Origin: Bacillus thuringiensis
GTDB lineage: Bacteria > Bacillota > Bacilli > Bacillales > Bacillaceae_G
Direction of reading: 5' to 3'
Assembly (NCBI RefSeq): GCF_014932895.1
Contig: NZ_JACYOF010000016.1
Coordinates: 1 to 64,000 of the forward strand
Length of the DNA: 64,000 nucleotides
Shown: one piece after another, positions 9,704-17,681 of the stretch
Layout of the letters: every line of letters begins with the position of its first letter
Numbering within the stretch: the stretch's first letter is position 1
Notes under the pieces: generated by a model
The model's input: the letters and a program-made list of their open reading frames with translations, nothing else
The model's database searches: none
Told to the model about the DNA's origin: nothing
Made by a program: the position numbers and the translations under genes

Positions 9704-9886
9704 TGTGTTGAAAAGGAACATCTAAAATTGGTAAGTGGGCAGAATCCTACTAATTAAAGTTTTATTTTATTGGATTTAAAATAAAGCTACTTTTATTTAT
9801 CTGAATTTTCCGTTATCATCTTAGGTATTCGTGAACAATTTCCTTTATTACGACAAGAGATTAATAGACATTACGAGGAGGTATTA

Positions 9887-11851
9887 ATGAAAATGAATGA
9901 AAAAACATATCTAAGTATAGAAGAGATTATTTCATTACCAACTTTATCCGATACAAACATAAGTGATGATGGAAATAATGTAGCATTTGTAAAGAAGACG
10001 GCTGATTGGAAAGACAATACATATAGGAATCATGTATGGATATATGAAAAAGATAAGGAGCAGAGTTACCCATTATCAAATGGGGATATAGATAGTACAC
10101 ACCCATTATGGTCTCCAGATTCTAAGAATATTGCATATCTTAGCCCAGGTGGTGACGGGGATAATAAAAATCAGATCTTTGTTAAGTCAATAGACGGTTG
10201 TAGTGAGGTTCAAATTACTGATGAGAAGGAAGGAGTTAGTACATTCAAATGGGAGCCTACTGGTAAAGGTGCTTATTATGTTGCACAATCAAAAGAATGT
10301 GAGGAAATAAAGAAACGTAAGGAACTATATGGAGATTTCCAACATGTAGGTAAGGAACATCAGAATAATTGTTTATATTACATTGAAATAGAAAAAGTGA
10401 TAAAAAATGATAAAGAGGAACGCGAAATTGGCGGTGTTTATCAACTAACGAATGGCAAGGGTTTTTATATACATAACTTTGATATTTCAAATGATGGGAA
10501 AAAGGTTGTATGTATGGCTACACCAAGCCTAAATGATTATATGAATGGTGATCTATATATATTAGATGTTGAAGCCGGGGAACTACAAAAGGTGAATGTA
10601 GATAAGTTGTTAGGAGGGAGCGTTTGCTTTTCTCCTGAGGGCAATAAAATATGTTACTCAGCAAGCATAAGAGAGAAGGATTGCTATAAAAACCACATAC
10701 AAGATAGTACATTAGAGATATATGATATGAATACTGGAGAGGTAATTCATCCTTTAACAAATTTTGATAGTACAGTTATGCCATTACAGTGGACAGCTAA
10801 AGGAATTCTAATTAGATGGCAGGATAAAACGAATTACCTCATTGGCTTGCTATGTGAGGATGGTACTGTGGAAATGTTAAGCGAAAAAGTAGATGGCTTT
10901 ATAATGGATGCCTCTATAACAAGGGATGGAAATCATATAACCTATAATAAGGCTATAACAAATGAAACCTTTGAAATCTATTTGGATGATAAAAAAATAA
11001 CAAATGAAAATAGCTTTTTCGAAGACAAGCTTAAAAGTAACAGGAAAATCATCTCATGGCAAAGTAGTGATGGCCTTGAAATAGAGGGTGTTCTATCAAC
11101 TCCAGTAGAGTTTGATACAAATAAAAAATATCCCTTATTAGTAGTAATCCATGGTGGTCCAGCTTGGGCATCCTTTCCGATATTTTCAGACTGTTTTAAT
11201 GAGAAATATCCCGTTGAACAGTTTATCGAAAAAGGCTTTATCGTTTTAGAGCCAAACTATAGGGGAAGTTCTGGTTATGGTAATGAGTTTTTAAAAGCAA
11301 ACTATAGGAAACAGGGAATTGCTGATTATGATGATATTATATCTGGAGTGGATGAACTAGTTGAAAAAGGGATTGTAGATAAAGATAGAGTAGGGGTTAT
11401 GGGATGGAGTAACGGAGGATATATATCAGCTTTCTGTTCTACATTTAGTAGTAGGTTTAAAGCTATCTCAGTTGGAGGCGGAATTACTAACTGGAGTACC
11501 CATTATGTAAATACAGATATCCCTTACTTTATTAGAATGCATTTAGGAAATACCCCATGGAATGATCCAGATATATATAAGAGAACATCACCAATGACAT
11601 ATATTAAATCAGCATGTACGCCTACCTTAATTCAACATGGGGAAAAGGATGCGAGAATTCCAATTACAAATGCATATGAGCTATATGAAGGATTAAGAGA
11701 TATGGAAGTTGATACAGAATTAATTATATTTAAAGGAATGGCATATAGTCCTAATCAGCCGGGAATGAATGTAGCTATTATGAAACAGAATTTGATGTGG
11801 TTTTCACACTATATTCTTGGAGAAAGCATGAAAGATTTTAGTACTATATAA
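9887..11851 (+). CDS. S9-family (prolyl oligopeptidase-like) peptidase, catalytic His not seen
   Basis: A 654-aa protein with an N-terminal beta-propeller (PD40-like blades such as HPLWSPDSKNIAYLSP) and a C-terminal alpha/beta-hydrolase domain. The nucleophile elbow GWSNGGY and the Asp-bearing HGEKDARIP motif match S9 dipeptidyl or acylaminoacyl peptidases. The conserved His that normally follows the last strand is replaced: the sequence reads IIFKGMAYSPNQPG, with Tyr where members of the family have His. Activity is therefore uncertain. The start is supported by an AGGAGG site. It is monogenic and has no signal peptide. Confidence 0.85.
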   Translation: MKMNEKTYLSIEEIISLPTLSDTNISDDGNNVAFVKKTADWKDNTYRNHVWIYEKDKEQSYPLSNGDIDSTHPLWSPDSKNIAYLSPGGDGDNKNQIFVKSIDGCSEVQITDEKEGVSTFKWEPTGKGAYYVAQSKECEEIKKRKELYGDFQHVGKEHQNNCLYYIEIEKVIKNDKEEREIGGVYQLTNGKGFYIHNFDISNDGKKVVCMATPSLNDYMNGDLYILDVEAGELQKVNVDKLLGGSVCFSPEGNKICYSASIREKDCYKNHIQDSTLEIYDMNTGEVIHPLTNFDSTVMPLQWTAKGILIRWQDKTNYLIGLLCEDGTVEMLSEKVDGFIMDASITRDGNHITYNKAITNETFEIYLDDKKITNENSFFEDKLKSNRKIISWQSSDGLEIEGVLSTPVEFDTNKKYPLLVVIHGGPAWASFPIFSDCFNEKYPVEQFIEKGFIVLEPNYRGSSGYGNEFLKANYRKQGIADYDDIISGVDELVEKGIVDKDRVGVMGWSNGGYISAFCSTFSSRFKAISVGGGITNWSTHYVNTDIPYFIRMHLGNTPWNDPDIYKRTSPMTYIKSACTPTLIQHGEKDARIPITNAYELYEGLRDMEVDTELIIFKGMAYSPNQPGMNVAIMKQNLMWFSHYILGESMKDFSTI

Positions 11852-11897
11852 TCAATATCCACACAGAGTTTTTTCGTTGTGCAACCAGGTCAGATTG

Positions 11898-11934
11898 TTG
11901 AAAAAGAGATACAACAAATTATATAATTTGTTGT
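11898..11934 (+). promoter_or_regulatory. Promoter overlapped by a 24-bp perfect palindrome
   Basis: A -35 TTGAAA (11898-11903), an 18-bp spacer and a -10 TATAAT (11922-11927) lie upstream of the DUF4256 gene. The perfect palindrome ACAACAAATTAT/ATAATTTGTTGT at 11911-11934 covers the -10. This is the expected layout of a repressor operator. The regulator is unknown. Confidence 0.6.
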
Positions 11935-11987
11935 AAACTGCATGCAAACCATTATGATTATAAGGAAACGTAATTCGGAGGACTAAT

Positions 11988-12554
11988 ATGAAAGACAATA
12001 AAAATGAGTTATCTGTAGAACAACGTGAAGAACTATTAAAAGTATTACAAGCTCGTTTTGAGAAAAATATGAACCGCCATGAAGGTCTTGAATGGGCTAA
12101 AGTTGAAGCGAAGCTGACTACTAACAATGAAAAATTGTGGTCCATTAATGAAATGGAAGTAACTGGCGGTGAGCCGGATGTTGTTGGTTATGATGAAGAG
12201 AAGGACGAATATACTTTCTATGATTGTTCAAAGGAGAGTCCTAAAGGCCGCAGAAGTCTTTGTTATGACCTTGAAGCGTTAGAGTCAAGAAAAAAACATA
12301 AACCAGAAAATAACGTTATTGATGTGGCAACTGCTATGGGTATTGAATTATTAACTGAAGAACAATATCGAGAGTTACAACAGCTTGGGAATTTCGATAT
12401 GAAATCATCAAGCTGGGTACAAACACCTTCAGATATTCGAGAACTCGGTGGTGCCCTATTTTGCGATTATCGCTTCGGACACGTTTTCGTGTACCACAAT
12501 GGAGCAGACTCTTATTATGCTGCCAGAGGTTTTCGTGGCTCGTTAAAAGTTTAA
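11988..12554 (+). CDS. DUF4256 family protein
   Basis: A 188-aa soluble protein matching the DUF4256 family, which is common in Bacillus and of unknown function. Recognisable stretches are LEWAKVEAKL, the central GGEPDVVGYDEEKDEYTFYDC and the C-terminal GALFCDYRFGHVFVYHNGA. Length is typical and there is no signal peptide or membrane segment. The ATG is preceded by a CGGAGG ribosome site. The promoter carries a palindrome, so the gene is probably regulated. It faces doxX tail to tail across a shared terminator. Confidence 0.85.
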   Translation: MKDNKNELSVEQREELLKVLQARFEKNMNRHEGLEWAKVEAKLTTNNEKLWSINEMEVTGGEPDVVGYDEEKDEYTFYDCSKESPKGRRSLCYDLEALESRKKHKPENNVIDVATAMGIELLTEEQYRELQQLGNFDMKSSSWVQTPSDIRELGGALFCDYRFGHVFVYHNGADSYYAARGFRGSLKV

Positions 12555-12562
12555 ATTTGGAT

Positions 12563-12604
12563 AAACAAGAAAAAGAGCCTATACTCAGGCTCTTTTTCTT
12601 GTTT
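12563..12604. terminator. Bidirectional terminator
   Basis: A long stem AACAAGAAAAAGAGCCT/AGGCTCTTTTTCTTGTT with A-rich and T-rich flanks serves both converging genes. Confidence 0.85.
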
Positions 12605-12626
12605 ATATTTTAAGAGTAAACTGTTA

Positions 12627-13133
12627 CTACGCAGTTTTACTTAATTTATATGTTCCGTGGTTGTTTTTGTGGAAAATTTTAGGTGAAATATAGCCATCTA
12701 ATCCAATACGTCCAGCGTTCTGCCCTGCAACTAAAATGAACATAGTCAAAATAAGCAGGTTTGGGTTTACACTAACAGTTCCGCTTAATAAAAATGAAAG
12801 ATTCATTATGATTCCGAAAAATGCAGCTGTTTTTGTTAATCCGCCTAAAATCAAACCTAGACCTACTAAAATTTCTCCCCATTGAACTAAAAAGCTAAAT
12901 AGATCTGCGTTTGGAAGAACAAAATGTTGAAGAAAATCTGCCCACCAACTTTGTACGGCAGGGTGGTCACCTGATGCTTGAGCAATAGCACCCTTTAGAA
13001 AACCACTTGCGTCAAAAGATTGTCCGAAGACTTTGCCTATTCCAGCAGCGAGCCATGTATATCCTATGTAAAGTCGTAAAAATAATAATATGAAAGTAGC
13101 ACGTTTATCAGTTCTTAAAAAATTGATAACCAT
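12627..13133 (-). CDS. DoxX family membrane protein
   Basis: A 168-aa integral membrane protein of the DoxX/DoxD family with about four hydrophobic helices. Family features are LRLYIGYTWLAAGIGK near residue 20 and VQWGEILVGLGLILGG in the middle. Members are linked to quinone or thiosulfate redox and to oxidative-stress modules, but a biochemical role here is not shown. The start has a TGGAGGG ribosome site. A perfect Rex-type operator lies about 45-60 bp upstream, which suggests induction when NADH is high, such as under oxygen limitation. Confidence 0.88.
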   Translation of the reverse strand: MVINFLRTDKRATFILLFLRLYIGYTWLAAGIGKVFGQSFDASGFLKGAIAQASGDHPAVQSWWADFLQHFVLPNADLFSFLVQWGEILVGLGLILGGLTKTAAFFGIIMNLSFLLSGTVSVNPNLLILTMFILVAGQNAGRIGLDGYISPKIFHKNNHGTYKLSKTA

Positions 13134-13159
13134 TGAAATCCCTCCAGTATTCTATTTAC

Positions 13160-13198
13160 ATGTTTATTATATATCCATTGTGAAAAGATTCACAATGG
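13160..13198 (-). promoter_or_regulatory. Rex-box-overlapped promoter of doxX
   Basis: On the minus strand a -35 TTGTGA, an 18-bp spacer and a -10 TATAAT precede the DoxX gene. The spacer and -35 are covered by TTGTGAA-N4-TTCACAA (13178-13195), inside a longer 10-bp-arm inverted repeat at 13175-13198. This equals the consensus operator of the NADH-sensing repressor Rex. Confidence 0.8.
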
Positions 13199-13501
13199 AG
13201 GAAATGTGAACGAAGATAGATTATGGGTAATTGTTTTATTTTTTGTAACATTTCATTTCTTTTGATAGACTAATAATAGAGATATATGGAAAGGGGATAA
13301 AGACTTGATATGTGGATGAACTTGTAATGATTAGAAACTGGATAGATGAATTTTTCTCTCTCATTAGTGAGGGTTTATTTAGCTATCTATAAATCATTCA
13401 AGGGCTACATATTTGGCTTGTACATCCCTTTTGTGAGGATAGATGCCTATTTTATGTATCTGTCTTTTTTTGTGGGAAAGTTTATATCTCTTATATAAAA
13501 T
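13199..13501. other. Intergenic region between doxX and the SDR gene
   Basis: No solid gene is seen. A 26-codon frame (GTG at 13312 to 13392) lacks a well-placed ribosome site. A hairpin with a T tail at 13438-13471 could end a short transcript. A small RNA or leader peptide is possible but not supported further. Confidence 0.4.
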
Positions 13502-13531
13502 ATGCGGCCTTTAAATTTGGAGGAGTATATG

Positions 13532-14305
13532 ATGAATCAATTAAAAAATAAAGTAGCAGTTGTTACAGGTGTAAGTCGTCTAGATGGTATAGGAGCAGCT
13601 ATTTGTAAAGAATTAGCTGAAGCAGGATACGATATATTTTTTACGTATTGGACGAATTATGATAAAGAGATGCTTTGGGGCGTTAATCAAAATGAACAAA
13701 TACAATTAAAAGAAGAACTTATACAACACAGTGTGGAAGTATCAAGTATGGAGTTAGATTTAACTCAGAACGATGCACCAAAGCAGCTTATAAATAAAGT
13801 TACTGAACAACTAGGGTACCCTTATATATTAATTAATAATGCAGCGTATTCTACAAATAATGATTTCTCTAATTTGACTGCCGAAGAGTTGGATAAGCAT
13901 TATATGGTAAATGTCCGTGCAACTACATTGTTAAGTAGTCAATTTGCTCGAGGATTTAAGAAGGAGTCTGGGGGTAGGATAGTTAATATTACCTCGGGAC
14001 AATTTAAAGGGCCTATGGCTGGGGAATTAGCGTATGCAACAACGAAGGGAGCTATTGATGCTCTAACTAGTACTTTATCAGCAGAAGTAGCCCATTTAGG
14101 TATAACTGTTAATGCAATTAATCCAGGTCCAACCGATACAGGATGGATGACTGAAGAGATAAAGCAGGGATTAAGACCGATGTTTCCTTTTGGTAGAATG
14201 GGTGAGCCAAAGGATGCAGCAAGGCTAATTAAGTTTTTAGTAAGTGAAGAAGCAGAGTGGATTACAGGGCAAGTTATTCATTCAGAGGGTGGATTTAAAA
14301 GATAA
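13532..14305 (+). CDS. SDR family oxidoreductase
   Basis: A 257-aa short-chain dehydrogenase/reductase. The Rossmann nucleotide site reads TGVSRLDGIG, two residues longer than the classic TGxxxGIG. NNAAYS (residues 105-110 region) and the catalytic YATTK motif are intact. The C-terminus ITGQVIHSEGG is the usual SDR end. The substrate cannot be read from sequence. The start at 13532 is chosen because GGAGGAG ends 6 bp before it. In-frame ATGs at 13529 and 13502 are less well placed. Confidence 0.88.
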   Translation: MNQLKNKVAVVTGVSRLDGIGAAICKELAEAGYDIFFTYWTNYDKEMLWGVNQNEQIQLKEELIQHSVEVSSMELDLTQNDAPKQLINKVTEQLGYPYILINNAAYSTNNDFSNLTAEELDKHYMVNVRATTLLSSQFARGFKKESGGRIVNITSGQFKGPMAGELAYATTKGAIDALTSTLSAEVAHLGITVNAINPGPTDTGWMTEEIKQGLRPMFPFGRMGEPKDAARLIKFLVSEEAEWITGQVIHSEGGFKR

Positions 14306-14310
14306 GTTTT

Positions 14311-14344
14311 TTACCCCTTTAGGTAGATCTAAAGGGGTATTTTA
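14311..14344 (+). terminator. SDR gene terminator
   Basis: The stem TACCCCTTTA/TAAAGGGGTA plus a T tail, directly followed by a bcr-like repeat. Confidence 0.8.
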
Positions 14345-14502
14345 TAAAGTGAAATTTTAATCAGTGGGGGTTTTGTTCATCCCCCACTGATTATTAGTTG
14401 AACCAATCGGACGTTTACAAGCAGTTAACCTCCTACCTAACTTCTTTGCTCCGGCCGAATTTTGAGGTGGGAGTCTTACTGCCCACAAATAGCGGGATAA
14501 AG
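14345..14502 (-). repeat. bcr1-like interspersed repeat, full-length copy A
   Basis: A 158-bp element. In its own direction it begins TTTATCCCGCTATTTG and ends TGATTAAAATTTCACTTTA. The interior has further hairpins (for example CAGTGGGGGATGAAC with CCCCCACTG). The same ends recur at 44231, 60697 and 62625. Size and ends agree with my recollection of the B. cereus-group bcr1 element, a small non-autonomous mobile repeat. The name is from memory, not a search. Confidence 0.75.
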
Positions 14503-14525
14503 ATGGAATCTAGCTCGAAAACTTT

Positions 14526-15437
14526 TTATATTCCTATAGTGATCACGACATTTCCCTTCTTACGTCCTGTTTCCACATACGTATGAGCCTCTGAAATTTT
14601 TTCTAATGGGTACGTTTTATCAATAACTGGCTTTAGTTTTTCTACTTCGGTTAGCATTTTTAGTAGAAGCATATCTTCTTTGCTCACTTTTGCCATCGTT
14701 CTATTGACGGATACGTATTTACCGTTAGGAGCTAGTGCCTTCTTACAATGTTGTTTTTTATGCTTTCCAACGGCATCAAATATAATGTCATAGCGTTCGC
14801 CTCGTTCAGTAAAATCCTCTTTCGTATAATCGATTGCGTTATTAGCCCCTAAAGATTTTACTAACTCAAAATTTGAATTACTACAAACAGCTGTAACAGT
14901 CGCGCCGAAATGTTTAGCAAGTTGGACAGCAGCGGTACCTACTGATCCGGAGGCGCCATATATAAGTACTTGTTGCCCTTTTTTTATGTGTCCTTTTCTC
15001 AGAAAATGTAATGCTGAAGTTCCGCCGAAAGGAAGAACTGTCGCTTCTTCATACGTCACATTGGTAGGTTTTAATGCTATCAATCCGCTTTCATGTACAC
15101 ATGTGTATTCGGCATAACCACCAACGTTAAGCCCTGTTAATGCAAAGATGTGATCTCCCTTTTTGAATTGAGTTACATCCGTTCCTACTTCCTCAACTTC
15201 ACCAGATAACTCTACACCGAGTATAGGCTTTCTCGGTTTTCTAAAACCTAATACAATTCGCATAGGAATCCAAAATAAAAGGGGGCTAGTAAAGCTTCGC
15301 ATTCTACAATCTCCAGTTGTTACACTTGTTGCGTGAATCTTAATTAATACTTCATTTCTTTTAGGAGTAGGTTTCTTTACGTCTTGAAGTTTGAGAACGT
15401 TAGGTGGCCCGTATTTGGTGCAAATAATTGCTTTCAT
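14526..15437 (-). CDS. Zinc-independent MDR oxidoreductase (quinone reductase-like)
   Basis: A 303-aa medium-chain dehydrogenase/reductase. It has the GroES-like N-terminal half and a Rossmann half with the nucleotide motif LIYGASGSVGTAAVQLAKHF (about residues 138-157). The Cys/His zinc ligands of classical alcohol dehydrogenases are not seen, which points to the quinone oxidoreductase or enoyl-reductase branch using NADPH. The start has GGAGG. Its stop lies only 24 bp from the end of repeat copy A. Confidence 0.85.
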   Translation of the reverse strand: MKAIICTKYGPPNVLKLQDVKKPTPKRNEVLIKIHATSVTTGDCRMRSFTSPLLFWIPMRIVLGFRKPRKPILGVELSGEVEEVGTDVTQFKKGDHIFALTGLNVGGYAEYTCVHESGLIALKPTNVTYEEATVLPFGGTSALHFLRKGHIKKGQQVLIYGASGSVGTAAVQLAKHFGATVTAVCSNSNFELVKSLGANNAIDYTKEDFTERGERYDIIFDAVGKHKKQHCKKALAPNGKYVSVNRTMAKVSKEDMLLLKMLTEVEKLKPVIDKTYPLEKISEAHTYVETGRKKGNVVITIGI

Positions 15438-15636
15438 AGCGACCTCCTGAATTAAGTTATTTTCCTCTATATCATATTTAAATGTTTTTTAAATCATGCT
15501 TATAGTTTCACTTCATAAGGAGTAAAAGAAAGATAGTTCTTTTTACAGTGTAGTATTTTCCTTTTAAGAAAGTAGGTACAATAAGAATAGAGAGAAGTAA
15601 TAGTGAGATTAGAATTTCAAACGAGGAGAGTGCCAT

Positions 15637-17073
15637 TTGAAAAAAAGAAAGATAGCAGTTGTAATTGTAGCGTATACAGCGTTGCTCGCGACATCTATAC
15701 ATACATATAAAGAGCAATTGGACCATCCTATTATAAGCGATGTAGGGAAGTTGCTTCCAACAAAGATTAAACGTGTTGAAAATGCTGAGGATGAGAGTTC
15801 GTTAAAAAAGCTGGTGCAAGATGCAAATGTTTCTGGAGAGAAGATTTCCATTGCAGGTATGCAACATAGCCAGGGCGGACAGACGTATTATCCGAACGGT
15901 ACGATGCTTGATATGAAAGGATATAACAAAATATTAGAGTTTGATCCGGAGAAGAAGAGGATTAGGGTACAAAGCGGTGTCACATGGAATGACATTCAGA
16001 AGAAAATAAATCCATATGGCCTTGCAGTTCAGGTGATGCAATCTCAAAATATTTTTACTGTTGGCGGTTCGTTAAGTGTAAATGTACATGGGCGTGATAT
16101 TCGTCATGAAGCACTGATTGATACAGTAGAGTCGTTCAGATTGTTAATGGCAGATGGTACAGTATGTAATGTAAGTAGAGAAGAAAATGCTGACTTGTTT
16201 CCGTATGTAATTGGGGGATATGGGTTATTTGGCGTGATTTTAGAAGTGACGCTCAAGTTAACGAATGATGAATTATATGAAATGCATACGAAGGTAATAG
16301 ATTATAAGGAGTACTCTTCCTATTTTAAGGAGAAGGTGAAAAAGGACGAGAATATACGGATGCATTTAGGACGTATTTCTGTGGCCTCGAATTCGTTCTT
16401 GAAAGAAATGTATGTGACAGATTATGTGTTGGCAGAAGATCAACAAAAGTTGAAGGAGTACAGTAAATTAAAAGAGGAAAATATTATAGCTGCACCAAAA
16501 TTTTTGCTTGGGTTATCACGTTATAGTGATTGGGGAAAGAATGCATTTTGGGATATACAAAGAAGCTATTTTGAACGTATAGATGGTAAGTACGAAACGC
16601 GGAATAATGTAATGAGATCTGATAGTGCTTTTATGGAATACGATAATCCAAACTTGACCGAAGTTTTACAAGAGTACTTTGTACCAATAGATGGTTTTGA
16701 AGGGTATATAGATGATTTACGAAGTGTTTTAAATGAAGAGGAATTAAATCTTCTTAACATTACAATTCGCTACGTAGAAAAGAATGAGAATGCAGTGCTA
16801 TCTTATGCGAAAGACGATATGTTTGCGCTTGTGCTTCTAATTAATCAAGGACGTTCTGAGGATGAAATAAAGAAAACAAAAGTGATTATTCAGAAGATGA
16901 TTGACGTTACTTTAAAGCATAATGGAAGTTATTATTTACCGTATTATTCTTATCCGGCAAAGGAGCAGCTAAAGAAAGCGTATCCTCGCATGGATGAATT
17001 TCTTCAGAAAAAGAAAGAAGTAGACCCGGAAGAAAGATTTGTGAATTTATTTTATAAGGAGTATAGCAAATGA
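15637..17073 (+). CDS. FAD-binding oxidoreductase (FAD_binding_4), TTG start
   Basis: A 478-aa FAD-linked oxidase of the vanillyl-alcohol oxidase/PCMH fold. An N-terminal hydrophobic helix (IAVVIVAYTALLATSI) suggests membrane anchoring or secretion. The FAD-binding half includes ISIAGMQHSQGG, VQSGVTWNDIQ and NIFTVGGSLSVNVHG, where the His of NVHG is a candidate flavin contact. Translation most likely starts at TTG 15637 after an ACGAGGAGAG site, since no suitable ATG is present. The stop overlaps the start of the next gene (ATGA), so the two are co-translated. The substrate is unknown. Confidence 0.85.
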   Translation: MKKRKIAVVIVAYTALLATSIHTYKEQLDHPIISDVGKLLPTKIKRVENAEDESSLKKLVQDANVSGEKISIAGMQHSQGGQTYYPNGTMLDMKGYNKILEFDPEKKRIRVQSGVTWNDIQKKINPYGLAVQVMQSQNIFTVGGSLSVNVHGRDIRHEALIDTVESFRLLMADGTVCNVSREENADLFPYVIGGYGLFGVILEVTLKLTNDELYEMHTKVIDYKEYSSYFKEKVKKDENIRMHLGRISVASNSFLKEMYVTDYVLAEDQQKLKEYSKLKEENIIAAPKFLLGLSRYSDWGKNAFWDIQRSYFERIDGKYETRNNVMRSDSAFMEYDNPNLTEVLQEYFVPIDGFEGYIDDLRSVLNEEELNLLNITIRYVEKNENAVLSYAKDDMFALVLLINQGRSEDEIKKTKVIIQKMIDVTLKHNGSYYLPYYSYPAKEQLKKAYPRMDEFLQKKKEVDPEERFVNLFYKEYSK

Positions 17074-17603
17074 CATATAGAAGATTTGTAGCCTCACAAA
17101 GTATTATTATGATGGCTGGTAGTATGGTATTTCCTTTTTATATACTATTGCTTCGGAATGTTGGAAATAGTTTCTCGCAGTTTGGCTGGGCATACGGCTT
17201 ATTTGCTTTGACTGCAGCACTAGTATATCCATTAGTTGGGAGAATCTCTGATAGATTAGGTGATAGAAAGCTATTAATTGTATACGCTTGGTCTATGGCT
17301 ATATTAATGCTTTGTTTCCCAATTGCAACAGAAGTTTGGCATGTATATATTCTCCAAATTTTAATGGGTGTTTTAGGTGCTGTGCAGCGTAATACCGAGA
17401 AGACGTCGTTGGCACGGAAGGTAGCGCATAAGGAAGCTGGTTATGAAATTGGAAAGTACCATGTATGGACATCAATTGGGGGGGCAGTAGCAATTATCGC
17501 AACTGGCTATTTAGTGGATTTCTTTACGATTGGCACAATTTTTTATATTGCCTCAGTGTTGTATATGGTGAGCGGATTTGTGTTAAGTGGTAAAAAAATA
17601 TAA
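17070..17603 (+). CDS. Half-size MFS-type transporter protein
   Basis: A 177-aa protein with about six hydrophobic segments and the MFS signature GRISDRLGDRK between helices 2 and 3. It matches only one six-helix half of a typical 12-helix major facilitator. No second half is found downstream, where the next gene is unrelated. It may act as a dimer or be a stable truncated form. It overlaps the FAD oxidase stop by 4 bp, so a shared process (handling the oxidase substrate or product) is likely. Confidence 0.75.
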   Translation: MTYRRFVASQSIIMMAGSMVFPFYILLLRNVGNSFSQFGWAYGLFALTAALVYPLVGRISDRLGDRKLLIVYAWSMAILMLCFPIATEVWHVYILQILMGVLGAVQRNTEKTSLARKVAHKEAGYEIGKYHVWTSIGGAVAIIATGYLVDFFTIGTIFYIASVLYMVSGFVLSGKKI

Positions 17604-17681
17604 TCATTCCCATTTTTACCTGATTCCCCTTTATTTGTTATACTTATGGGGAAGACGAAAGAAAAGGGGACATTGCCTTTG

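Noticed and set aside
9785-9886. Open frame joined in frame to the S9 peptidase start
   Set aside because: About 34 codons look coding (REQFPLLRQEINRHYEE), but there is no start or ribosome site, and the AGGAGG site fits ATG 9887. It may be a relic of another gene.
13312-13392. 26-codon GTG frame between doxX and the SDR gene
   Set aside because: The ribosome site is poorly spaced and there is no relative in the window, so it is mentioned only in the intergenic note.
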